Source of the DNA: Aphelocoma coerulescens | Taxonomy: Eukaryota > Chordata > Aves > Passeriformes > Corvidae | Direction of reading: 5' to 3' | Assembly (NCBI RefSeq): GCF_041296385.1 | Contig: NC_091014.1 | Coordinates: 66,844,578 to 66,908,577 of the forward strand | DNA length: 64,000 nt | In this document: one piece after another, positions 12,301 through 23,620 of the stretch | Layout: each line of letters starts with the position of its first letter | How positions within the stretch are numbered: the stretch's first letter is position 1 | Program-made: the position numbers and the translations under genes | The notes under the pieces: model-generated | Told to the model about the DNA's origin: nothing | What the model saw: the letters and a program-made list of their open reading frames with translations, nothing else | Databases searched by the model: none

Positions 12301-13861
12301 ACAGGAAAAAACATGTTCTTGTGGAGGGCCACTCTGTGCCAGATACAATTCTCCATAAGGGCCATGCAACTGACAGGCACTTTTTGTTGTTATGGCAGCT
12401 GAAGAGGAAGAAAAATAGAAAAGAAATTAATGTTTAAGTGGGATAAACATTTGTTTGGTTTCGATGCTTGAAACTAAAACATCAGAACATTTACTTCATA
12501 CCAGGCAGAAAGGAAAAGGAAAGGAAAAAGCAAAGGAAAAGAGAATTAGGCTCATGAAACAGGAAAATGATTTTCCAAGATCCGATCAGTACTGCCTGAA
12601 ACAAAACCATTGCTACCAGCCCCAGCACCACTCCATATGGAAGACACGAAGAGGAAAAAGACCCCAACAAATACTTTTGAGGTAGAAGCCTGGCTCATTT
12701 TGGAAGTTTGCTGGCAGCTGCTGGGCAGCCAGCCCATGCCAGCAGTAAACTGCAAAACACAGTCAATCCCAACTGTGGCAACTAAAGCAAATTACAAGAT
12801 TTCCATTTGTCTGCCTAAGCCCACCCAAAAAAAGGATAAAGGGCTGACAAGACAACAGGGAAGGCAGAGCAAATTCAGAAATGAAAGAGAAATTTTAGCT
12901 TTGATCACAATGAGTGATCGCACTACAGTTTCATTTACATTATTTATTTTATACAAGGCTTTTAATTGTTTGTTATAATATGCAGGAGGTAGCAAAAACA
13001 ATGCTTGCTTTCTGAGCCTAATTATCAAGAAAGACAGTAACATAAACACATCCTGCTTAAGAAAAGTGTTGACTTCCTTGAGAATATTGCTCCTCTTTTA
13101 TCTTTCCTTGAAAAGCAGTTGGCACCAAGAACTGTGACTGGGGCTTTCTGTGACGCATGCACAGTACAGGGCACTTCAGAAAACCATGGTGGGAGCTCTG
13201 GCTTGAGGCTTTAAGGCTGGCCTATAATTATCATTGGTTTAAGACTATTGGTTTACATTTCACTGGTCAAAAGAGAAAAATAATGCCTTAAGTGTTTCAA
13301 ACTGTGAAGCCTTGTGAACGTGTTTATTCTGTACTTTATTTCCATCACTGCAGTAAGTTTGGAGCAATGTTACTGATGTTCAACACAAAGTAATTAATTG
13401 CATGATTAATAGTTCTCAGTCACATGAACTCATGTTCATGCTACTGAAAATTTCCTGCTGCAGTCCTAACTCAGAAGGTTTAGGGAGAAGCTAGGTGGAG
13501 TCAGGGAATAGTAATAAAGGTTAAAAACTGAACCAAAATTTGCCATAAGCATTAGCCTTGTTGCAGCTCTCATCACAGAGAGAGCAGACCAATAGAAAAG
13601 CACAAAATGAACACATGTAACACAAATTAATTTTAAGGAGAGCTATGTGTGCATGTAGATCCATATTTATTTCTCTCATGTTCAAGAGATGCCAGAAAAA
13701 AAAAAAAGCAACCCAGCAGCAAACTTCAGACTCCAGCCTTAGGGCTCAAGTGACTAATGATGGATAGAACTTTCCCTGCTATAAATATGTTACTGTGAGA
13801 AAGGAGGGAGTGTCTGACAAAGACTGAATTAATGGACTGCATGACACAAAAGTGTGGAAAT
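9391..13861. other. Non-coding DNA, only simple-sequence runs
   Basis: No gene identified over about 4.5 kb. It holds an A9G9 run near 10488-10505, a purine-rich GGAAAA-type patch near 12508-12541, and assorted weak splice-like sites, such as a minus-strand CCAG/GTAAAC donor near 10800, without open exons. Confidence 0.55.
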
Positions 13862-14090
13862 CTAATCACAGAAACAGGGAATGGATGGGGCTGGCAGGGG
13901 CCTCTGGAGGTCATCCAGCCCAATCCCCCTGTTCAAGGGTCACCTCCAGCAAGTTCCCCAGAATTGCATCCAGGTGGGTTTTGAATCTCTCCAGAAAAGG
14001 AGACTGCACAGCCTCTCTGTGGAGCCAGCTCCAGTGCTCTGCCACCCTCACACACCCATAAGCTCTTGACTCGTTCTTCACCTACTCCTT
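13862..14090 (-). mobile_element. CR1 LINE 3' fragment, minus strand
   Basis: In antisense it reads like a typical avian CR1 3' region: AATCACAGAAACAGGGAATGG, GGCCTCTGGAGGTCATCCAG, CCAATCCCCCTG, GGTGGGTTTTGAATCTCTCC and GGAGACTGCACAGCCTCTCT, in the expected order. The element's 3' end lies at the low coordinate. The high-coordinate side decays after about 14055. It is a 5'-truncated copy with no open reverse-transcriptase frame. Confidence 0.85.
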
Positions 14091-17000
14091 AGCAGAGCTC
14101 AACACATTCCAGTTGCTCTCTCACATAAACAGCAGCTCGGCCACCTTGCCTTGCTGCCCTGGCTTTCCTAGAAGGAGTGCAGCCATCCATGACTGTGTTC
14201 CCACCGTGTCTCTCTGGCTGCAATGAGATCATGGTCCTGATGATAAAGAGCAGAAAGGCAAGAGTAGTACCATTGCTGCCAATTCCCTTCCTTATTAATT
14301 TCTCATTGTTATATTAAGCTTACTGCATCCCGATTCCTGCAGAGGGGACTCAGCAAGGGTTTACTTTCACAATAGCAGCCCTCAGGCACACGGGGCTTGA
14401 CCCTGCTCCCATTCAAATAAATAGGAATTCATCCACGGACTTGCAAAAGTAGGATACACCTGTCTTGAAAGCGTTATTTCATATTAAAGAAATATTCGAG
14501 CCCTGTTCAGTAATTCTTCACTTGTGCCCTTCTACTCTGAAATAAAGGTGAATTGTTGCAAGACAAGGGTGTAATTTATCAATATAGTTCTATGTATGAG
14601 GCTCCTAAAAAGCAATTATCACCAGCAATGCACGATGTGAGCTGGTTTCTTATGTAAAATTTGTTTCTGAGGTAAACACTCTGGAGTTTCAAGGGAGCTC
14701 CTTCTGACCGACCCTAGCTGGGAGATGAACAGTGAAAAGGAGGAAGGGAAATGGGAAGCAGAGTGACAGGTCCTGATCTTTGAAGCAGAGGTGAGCACAG
14801 TGATTTGTGCACCCTGCTGCTCTTCCAGCAGCAGAACTGCCTGTCAAAAACCACAGGGTAGAAGCAGAGCAGCAGCAAGGCTATGGGACCCTTTCCATTT
14901 GCCACCTGCCCTTAAGGGGCTGCGGGACAGGACATGGCTCAGTGCCACTGCCCTGGCCAATGTCCCTGCACTAGAGCAGTCCCTCTGCCAGCCCCTTACA
15001 CAAAAGTGTAAGGCTTCCCACAGGAATTCACAGCGTTGCCCAAACAGGGATGAGAAGGGCTCCAACACAAAGTAATAATTAACAAGTCTCCAACTTGTGT
15101 GTATAGAATCTCCTTGCATAGCTGGCTCCAGTGATTGTTCACTTTTTGGCTGGAGTCCAGGTTTCTAAATCCCTGCCAACAGTATTTCTAAAAATGAATT
15201 TGCAGCAATATCTTAATCAACAAAATGCTGCCACATCACAACACTTTACAGCAGGATCACAACAAATTACTCTTAAAACTCCACACAGTTGAAAGGGATA
15301 ATGAGCATTATACTGAACTTGCCTCTTAAAAATGGTGTCAGTCCTGAGAACGACCACTCGCTGATTTTTGCCATGACTTTCACATTTCAGCCCTGTCAGT
15401 GATACTGTCTCCCAAAGAGCCAGATACTGAACCAGTGTTTTATTCAGGTCAGAGCTCCTTCACCACTAATCTATAAGGGGAATTCAACTGACAGTATGAA
15501 TGTTACAAGAATGAATGTCTTTTTCTCACCACAAAATAGAAATTAAACCTATTCTGTGAAGATGCTGTTCAGTTCTCATTCATTTCCATTCACACACGCT
15601 TGACATCTCCCTCCTTTGGGATAAAAAGTTCTTCAGGACCGTGAAATTTTGGGCTACAGCTTTCAAGTAAATCATTCGAGCGGTCTTGTGTTCCAGGTCT
15701 GCATTTTGGGATATTTGGGCCCTTAGAAATAGAAATGTTTTGTATCTTGAGGATAGGAAGCTTGGTCTATTATCTTGGCAGCTTTCTGTCCAATGATATG
15801 CAATGGTCCTACTGAAAAAAACAAGACATGAACAAAGAACCCAAACTTAACTCTGGATCTTAATGCATATTGAACATTTATATTTGCCATTCAGGATAAT
15901 GTGTCTGAAGTGGATGTAATTTCCTTGGAAAAGTTTCTCTCTCTAGAATTTTGTCTACATTTTCACACGTTAAAATAGTAATTACTGGAAAAGTGACATA
16001 AGGGAAAAGCATGTAAGCTACATGCTTTACAAGACAAAGGTATTTTTTTTAATTTTAATAACTGTAATAATTATTGGGCAGGGGAGTAAGTAAAGAAGAA
16101 TTTAACAAATCTTGATGCTGTTAAGATACCACAGGGGAAAAAATGCATTTTTCCAAAGGTTCACCACAAAAAGAAACCAGTCTAAGACAGGAGACAACCA
16201 GAGAAAATGATACTCTGACTACCACAAGCTGAAAATTGTGTGAAGAAGCAGCCCTGAGGCTCTCACGTATGGGAATGCAACACAAATGGCAAAAGCTCTT
16301 ATCTGTATCTTCCCACCACTTCCTTGAACCCTGACAGCTCTATTTGGACAGAACAGTGCCTTTCTAGTGCCAAAATTAATGGAATATATGGATTTGGGAA
16401 AGGAAGGAATTACAGATATCTGTGAGTTACATTTTGGAAACCCTAGCCTCCAACAGGCTTTAGGTGATTCATTTTAACCCCTCTTAAAGAAAAAGCCTGT
16501 AACTGGAGAGGATTCACTGTTGTGAAACAGCAACACAGGAACGTCAGTAAAATGAGGGCTGGAATGTCTCCACCTTAAAAAAAAATAACATACAAAGGAA
16601 GAAAAGGAAAAAAAAGTTTTAGTTAGGAACCAGTCTGGCTAGAGTACAGCAACTCAGAGCAGCAGAATTGCATTCCAAAGTTTTCCTTGGTAACTTCCAA
16701 GAGTCTCACATCAGTGTGGGAGAGGACATTTTGCTTCTTCAGGTAAATTGAAATCCCGCTGCCTTTTCTGCTTGAAGTAGCAAATCCTTTGTGCAACAGC
16801 TACTACATCACACCTCACAGATCCTAGAGTTCCACTGCTAATATGACCTGAGGGGCTCAAATGGCATCCATTAGAATAAGTAAGATTTTATCAGTAACAT
16901 GCTGAAGCCTCAGTTGTTTCTCTGGGCAGAACGAGTGCGGATAATCCTCCACAGTGCTGCCAGGAATGCCCTGAGATTTGCTGCTTGCAGTGCTTGGTCT

Positions 17001-18272
17001 GCAGACATGTTACTGCCAAGAGCTCTGAAGCTGAGAACAATGCTTCATGTTCCTTGTTATGGGAGTCTGGTTCTTTATTAGGAAGTCTCTTTCTAGCTAC
17101 TGAAGTATGTTTAGGAATACAGCTTGTTCCTATGGAAATCAGAGAGAATTTTGCCCTTGCCTCCAAATAGAGCAGGAACAGACTCCCTGTCTGCAACATC
17201 AGACATCTTGGCATAAAGTGAGAAAATTGGGAGGGCCTGCTAAGCTTCACTGGTGTGGAAAGGTCAGCCTACAAATCAAGAGGCTGCAGGATAAGCGGGC
17301 AGGCTGCAGCACATGCAGCAGGGAGGCCTCTCCCTGCCCTATCCCCAGAGAACACCCCAAATCCACTCCTTGGCTTCTTCCCCCTGCACAGCCAGGAGGA
17401 GCTGCCAGTCCATCCCACAGCTGAAGGGAAAAGGCAGAGCAGCAGCAGCATCTCATGGCTGAGGTGCTGCTGAACACAGTCACTCTGAGCAAAACAGGTC
17501 TGGGAGGAACCTGAATGTCGAAGTCATTTGAGCTGATGTCTCTGTTTCACAAGTAGGAAACGCACCCAGGTCCAAAACTTCCAAAATGACTTGGGAGTTT
17601 GAGCATGTGAATTTGCATCTGTGTGATCAGGCATCTTAGAGATGGGGGAGAGGTATCCCTGCAGAGTGCATTTTTTAAAACACAGATTTCTTTGGGTTGT
17701 TTCAAACTTGGGCCTTAAAAGCCTAAGTAGTTTTGAAATTATTATATACAGTTCATTAAGAATATGGTGAGTAAATGAAAGGTCAAAAAGGAGCTTTTCT
17801 ACATCTCCACATTTAAGTTTCATTTTTTAGAAGAATAAAATGACAGAAACGGGAGAGTTTTAAATTTCCACTGGTATGTAAAAATGTATTATTTGTTTTA
17901 TCTTAAGTTTGGCCATTAAATTCTGATGAAAAGCAGAAGTAAGTCTACCATAGATAAGACAGATCACTTTAAAAGTCAGTTTTTCATCTGCAAGCCTTTC
18001 ACACGAAGCAATTCTGCCTCAATCTAGAAGACTGATTTATCAGAAGTATTGATTATTAACATGATTTGGAAATGAAGACTAAACAAAAAACCCTATAGCT
18101 AAATCAAGTCCATCACCATTTGAAGTACAAACACTTTATAGTAGTTTATGAAGAATGTCATTGAGCTTCCAACTGGAATAACAGAAGCATCTCTCACACC
18201 TAACACCATTATTTGCTCCTGTCAAATGAAGTTGTGTTTTTATAAGCTCAAAAATAATACCTGGAAACTCAC
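14091..18272. other. Non-coding DNA, nothing identified
   Basis: No gene, RNA gene or strong repeat recognised. A slightly GC-richer patch at 17190-17480 contains overlapping ORFs on both strands with no recognisable protein. Confidence 0.5.
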
Positions 18273-18287
18273 CTGCCCAACCTTTTC
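18273..18287 (-). other. Candidate 15-nt microexon
   Basis: On the minus strand a very strong 3' splice site (a T-rich tract ending in CTGTGTTTCTAG) is followed by the 15-mer GAAAAGGTTGGGCAG and then directly by a full-consensus donor, GTGAGT. The 15 nt would insert five residues (EKVGQ if read from the first base) without shifting frame, as many vertebrate neural microexons do. The orientation matches the minus-strand donors of the CpG island about 3-5 kb upstream. It rests on splice signals only; expression and conservation are untested, and a decoy site pair is possible. Confidence 0.3.
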
Positions 18288-21179
18288 CTAGAAACACAGA
18301 AAAAAAATCCCAGAAACGTTTTACTTTGGATATTCAGTGCTGGTCTCTGCCCTTCACGAGTCCCTTGCTGCCAATATGCCTATTTTAAATTCAAAACTGC
18401 CTTATTTTTCCATCCAGAAAACCAGTACATTCAACCTGACAGCAAACAGGAAAAGCAGTGATGAGCCTTTCTTTGTTTTCAAGTCCTTGGAGTACAGATC
18501 TGTGAACTTCTTCTCTGAAAGCTGTTTCCTTCAAATATGCTCAGCAAAATGAATGTTAAGGAACTAGCACTGGAAGTTATTCCTCCACAACATCTTCACA
18601 CTGATCTCCAGCAATCTCACTGCCTCTCAGATCACTGGTGCACAGATGCACAGAGGACTGAGACAGGAGAAATGTTGGCTACCAGTTGTTATTGTGCTGC
18701 ACTAACATTTTGCTGCTTCCCCAGAGATCTCTCTGGGCACAATATATGTCCATAGCAAGACTCCAGACTCCAAATAAGCAACACTGAATGATGATGATTA
18801 ATGGGGGTAGGGAAAAGTTAAAATAGAGGGGCAAAGGGACCTGTCCAGAGTAGATCAGTTACAGAGAAAGGAGCTCAACCACCTCCTCTAAATACTGGGC
18901 CAGTATCTTATTCATCCCAGGTGTGGGACTTCCAGCACCAGAGAAACAAAGAATATTAAATCTATTTCCACATGACAGCGAAGTTTGAGCAATAGGCAGG
19001 TTGAGCAGATTGGAGTATCTTGAATATGAACACCACTAGAAGCATTTTTGTTTATGAAAACCAGTGTACATTATAGCCAAGTTACTTTGGTATAATGTTG
19101 AGTGAAACACAATGCAAACCAGTATCATTACCCCTATTTATAGACTTAGCCTTCATGTCTATGTACTTTTTTCCCCACTCCCTCAATCAAAACCCCTTTA
19201 TCAGTGACAGCTCTATATACTCAGATGTCTTCTCACAACCTTAAGTGATTATTGTTCTGAAAATATCTATAATAAGGGCTTGTTACAAATTGTCTTTCTT
19301 GATGCCTGTTATCAGTCTCAAAAAATAAAACTAAGAATTTTTTCCCCCCCCTCATGGCAACTAGGGTCTGAAAAATGAGCTGGAGTATCTGTTGTTCTTA
19401 CTACCACCAATAACAAAAGACTGAGCTTTACTGAGGATGTAAAGCAGAGAGTAAAACCTCTATCACCTTCTCTCTACTTGTACTGACCGTGCAGCCCTAA
19501 GTAGTAAAAATTTAATTGTTCAGCATGGAAATTTAAGTCAATGACATCCAAAGGAGACAAGATGACAACTGAGATTTCTTTTCTCTCTTTCTATTTATGG
19601 GATTGTCATAAAGTTGCTCCACTAGTAACTCATGGCTGGTGGTGGTCCTCAACTCACAAGAAATATTTTCAGACAGGTATCTCGCTACTGGATTGATAAA
19701 AAGCAGAAGACAAAAGTCAAGGTCACAGGCCTTAGGGGTATTTCAGTAAAAGCTTCAAGTGTGATTTGCCTGCTCTAATGCACTTGGAATGACGCATATG
19801 TTTTAGCACTTTGCTGGACTGAGCTGAGGATAGACTCTTTCTCACAATATGAAAGAGACAGTTATTTTATAACAATTTATTCACTCAGAAGGAGTGTTTC
19901 AAGAAAGCAGAAAGAATGTATGCTTCATACAGAAGTTCCCCTACTATTATAACTTCCTACTCCTGTAATCTGAAACAGTCACAACTGAACATCTCTCGGG
20001 CAGTATTTCAGAACTGAATATTCTAAAACATTCCTTACACACTCACAATGCTTCTCAACATAACACCATATATTAAACTGTCTCTTGCAAAACTATGAAC
20101 ATTTGGAGAAGAGCTTCAAATGTTTAACCTAACATATAGTTAAGTTAGGAGTGTATGTTTGCTCATTCTCTCTAAAAAAAGGTTTGAAGTCCCTCTCAGG
20201 TTGCACTACTGAGGCAAGTGATTACAACTGTCATTCAGTTTTACAGCATTTTCTTTCCTTACTCTTGCATCTTCTCATTGGATGTGTACTCTTTGTGACA
20301 GTCGTTATTCCTACAAATTTCAGAAAGCTAAAGACTCTTGTTTTCACCTGACTCTGATGAATTTAACTCAGGAAAGCAGTTAAAAATGGCATTAGAACTG
20401 CTGTTCTCAGCTGGATAATAACAGTACACATCTTTTGGGGACCAGGAGGACTGCGTCATGTTAAATAAAGGCTGGAGTTAAAAAGGGGGATTTTTACCTC
20501 TACCATTAGGGAAAAGGAATGTATAATATATGCTCACTCCTTGTAACAGAAGACAATACACTCATATACTCAGTTTTAACAGTGCTCCATCTTAGATGAA
20601 GTGTTTTGCTTGATTAGCTCAGAGCACAGGTGCAAGTGAGTGACATTGTGACATTTCCTTTTCTTGAGCAGAGTGGGGTAGGAAGAAGTTAAAGAGACCT
20701 GTCAAGGTCACACCACAGCACGATGACAAAGTTACACACGAAGTCACCACTGATTCCCAGCTCAGCTGTAGCAGGGACTGCAACACAATGCTCCTCACAG
20801 GGTTCTGTGTGGCCAAATGACACACAAGCAAAAAGATCAGTAACATCACAGCTTTTAGTACTAACACGTCTCAGGAGTCCTCTGAACATGAGACAAGTCA
20901 GACCACGTCTTAGTTTGAGCTTTATAGCTAAACGAGGTAATGCAGCAGAACAACTACTCAGAAACCTTGTATAACTCTCACATTTGATTAATCACATCCA
21001 CGTATCGTTAACTAAGTCTGGGGAAATCGCTGAGCGTTGGAGGAAAAGCAAACAGGGGCCACAGGATCACGCAGGGTTTATTTGCTTGTTTTCGTCCCCG
21101 GTGACAAAACACAACACCAGTACGAACATGAAAAGAGAGAAAATCGGGCAAATAGATAACCCCGAGGGCTGCGAGGGGT
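18288..21179. other. Non-coding DNA, putative first-intron territory
   Basis: No gene or clear repeat seen. If the CpG island drives a minus-strand gene, this is intron sequence. Moderate minus-strand donor-like sites occur near 20347 and 20486 without convincing acceptors. Confidence 0.5.
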
Positions 21180-21247
21180 CCCGTTGTCATGGAAACAAGT
21201 CACCACTAACGAGCTTTCCGCGGCATGAGTGATTAATACCCGAGCCT

Positions 21248-21265
21248 TGTAAATAAATATTGATT
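21248..21265 (+). promoter_or_regulatory. FOX-like and OneCut-like sites at the island edge
   Basis: TGTAAATA (forkhead core) is followed within a few bases by ATTGATT (OneCut/cut-homeodomain core) in an AT-rich 18-bp spot just inside the GC-rich island. These are motif matches only. Confidence 0.3.
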
Positions 21266-22142
21266 CCGAACCCAAACAGACACACAGGCACCCTGCCGCC
21301 AGCCGCTGGATCAGGGCGAGCAGCAGCGCAGCGCGCACTCGCCGCGGCTCCCTGCGCACAAAGGGGACCGCACAAAGTTTCCCGAGCGCTGCTGCCACCG
21401 CGCTGCGCGGGGGAGCGACGGCGGCCGCCGCACAGCACAGCGCGGCCCGCGCCGGGCCAGGTGCTGCTCTGCCCCGCTCCGGGAGCCGGGCACGGCGCCC
21501 GCAGGTCTCCGGCAGCGAACGGAGCAGCGCAGTCCGCCACCGACCCCCGCCCGGCCCCGCACACCCCTCCCAGACAGAGCACCGTCACCTTGCGCTAAGT
21601 CGCTGCCCGCGCACAGCCACTTTTCCCAACAGCTGCACGGCGAAACCACGAAGGGAAGCGCGGCTCCGGCGTGCGGCAGCGGTGTCCAGGGCGGTGGAGG
21701 CACCTCCGACCTCGGGGAGCAGAGCGCGGTGCTTCAGCCGGCGAGCGGGGGGACGAGGCACCGATGCACAGGAGAAGCTGCTGCTGCCTCCTTCCCCATC
21801 TCCCCCCTCTGCGGCTCCCCCATCCCCTCCTGTCCCCGCCCGCTTCTCCACCTTCTCTCGTCCTCCCCCCGCCCCTGCTCCAACCAGCTGCTCTCGCTCC
21901 ACCTGGGCCGGCTCTCCAGGTGCCTCCCTGCTCCCATACGCGTCCCCTACAGCAGCTGGAGCTCCGGGGCGGGTGCTCCGCCTCTCGCCGCGCTGCCTCC
22001 GCTGTCCCGCACGGAAACTTCCCCGTCCCCCGGCGCTCTTGTCCTGTACGGAGCCGGCTGCTCGCCTCGGCCGGGGACATCGCAGCACGGAGCCCTGTCC
22101 CGGCTCGGGGACAGGCAGAGCCGCCCGGAGGTGGCCACTCAC

Positions 22143-22152
22143 CTCAGGAAAG
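22143..22152 (-). other. Consensus minus-strand splice donor (end of putative first exon)
   Basis: The minus strand reads TTTCCTGAG then GTGAGTGG, almost a perfect U1 match, with the last exonic base at 22143. It is the strongest donor in the island and the main reason to orient the gene leftward. A minus-strand open frame runs through it but begins at a non-ATG codon, so the exon may be 5' UTR. Confidence 0.45.
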
Positions 22153-22613
22153 CGCCAGCGGCACCCTGCGGGGATGGGGGTGGACGCAGCGCTGGTGGCA
22201 TCACCGATGGAGGTGAAACCTGGCGCACCCCCTGCTCTCCCCTCTGCCGCTGCTCCTGCGGGGCTCCCGGGGAGGGACGCGCCGCCCGGGCGCTGCTGGC
22301 ACTGCCGGGCCGCCTCTGCGGTGGCCACCGCCCGCCCCCCCGGGCTGGGGGGAGGATGGATGAGGGAGGGGGCGCTGGCAGGGCGGGTGCGGCCGGAGCG
22401 GAGCCGTGCGGTGCCGCTCTGCGGTGCGCAAGGATCGGCTTCCCCCGGGCAGGCTGGGCCAGGAGGTGACAGTGCGGTGGCTTCCCCAGGGCTCCCAGCC
22501 CGGCGCTGGTCCCTGCCCGGCTACGACCCGGGCCCGCTCCCCTCTTCCTTTTCTTCTTCTTCCCCCTTCCCGCACGCCGCCCTCCCCGCCCAGTCCTTTA
22601 CGAGGGCACCGGG

Positions 22614-22740
22614 GATTAAGTGTACTTTCAGTTTTAAGAGCATTATATTAATAAACAGAGATTCGGTGATTTTAAATTACTCTGCGAGCATCCGGCAGCC
22701 TGTTAAGAAGCAATCCCCTCTAGGCACGGTTTAATCGGAG
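22614..22740. promoter_or_regulatory. AT-rich block inside the CpG island
   Basis: About 125 bp of AT-rich sequence (ATTATATTAATAAACAGAG, GATTTTAAATTAC, GGTTTAATCGG) interrupts the GC-rich island. It contains TAAT homeodomain cores and a forkhead-like AATAAACA at 22650-22657. It is not a repeat I recognise. A conserved enhancer or 5'-UTR element is plausible. Confidence 0.4.
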
Positions 22741-23299
22741 GGATCAGAGCGGGCGCCGCGTCCTCCGGTGCCTCCGGCGGGGCTTGCCCGGGGAGCCGCG
22801 GCCGAACGCCCACCTGCTGTGGGGTTCCTTAGGAAAATTCCTTACGGGAGAGCCCTGCCCGGCCCGGGAAGGCGGTGCGCGCACAGGTGCCGGCGGGAGG
22901 GACGGAGGGAGCACCGGGAGAGTCCCGGCCGCCGCCTGAACACAGCCCCAGAGTTTTGAGTCACACGTCTGACGAGAGACTAGCCCGGGCCGGGCTGGCC
23001 GTGCAGTTGGAGTTTGGACCCTGGAGGAAGCGCACGTCTTTAGAGCAGTGGGAGGCTGGTTTTTATACGGCGTGACGCCAGCGGACACACGGACAGGCAG
23101 CGCGATGCGAGCCCTCCTGGCGCCTCAGTGCCATTCTCGAGCTCACCTGCGCACCCGGCTGCCCCTCGCTGCCGCAACAGCAGACCTGCGGCTCCAAGAC
23201 AAAGACTAAAGCAACTCCGAGATGGGAAGAGGGGGATGGACGCTGATTTGAGGGCTCAACCCTCAAAAAATGGCTAAAGCTTCCCCTTCTCCCCCTCCT

Positions 23300-23620
23300 T
23301 CCTTTTGCATCACACCTCCAGAGCCCGACAGTTGGTTGTGACCTCAGAGAAGTTCTAAGCTAATCGAAGTAATAATGTCTATAAATGACTTCTCTCATGA
23401 ATTCTGATTATAAGAAAAAAATATTTTTCATTTACATTTTAATGCATAAATCATGCAAAGTAGGGAGCTCCAGACACTGTTGCAAGAGTGATGAGTCATG
23501 CCCACCACATGTACATTATTTATTGTCTGAGGATGGGACCGTGTTTAAATTAGGCTGCTTGATAACCTAATCTGGATGTTCTGAACTGATTCCCTATAAT
23601 TATGTTCTGGAGAAAGTAAA
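23300..23620. promoter_or_regulatory. Possible conserved non-coding element downstream of the island
   Basis: Non-repetitive, balanced-composition DNA flanking the island carries an octamer-like TTTGCAT near 23305, a bZIP-type TGAGTCATGC at 23492-23501 and an E-box-like CACATG close after it. Motif clustering near a promoter suggests a regulatory element; conservation was not tested. Confidence 0.25.

Larger units (their letters stand above)
21180..23240. promoter_or_regulatory. CpG island, probable promoter and first exon(s)
   Basis: This is the only extended GC- and CpG-rich block in the window, with many CGCG, GCGC and CCGCC words, and AT-rich DNA on both sides. Such islands usually mark vertebrate housekeeping or developmental promoters. 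The best splice donors inside are on the minus strand: exon ends at 21589 (GCAAG/GTGACG), 22143 (CTGAG/GTGAGTGG), 22814 (CAGCAG/GTGGGC) and 23147 (GCGCAG/GTGAGC). Plus-strand donors are weaker. I therefore infer transcription toward lower coordinates with alternative, probably largely untranslated, first exons. Long ORFs on both strands (up to 350 codons, +) reflect scarcity of stops in GC-rich DNA and match no protein I know. The gene is not identified. Confidence 0.75.

Noticed and set aside
21682..22734. 350-codon plus-strand ORF, and overlapping minus-strand ORFs up to 247 codons, in the CpG island
   Set aside because: GC-rich DNA is stop-poor in several frames at once. The peptides are Pro/Ala/Arg/Gly/Ser-rich with no recognisable domain, and the 247-codon minus frame starts at GTG, not ATG.
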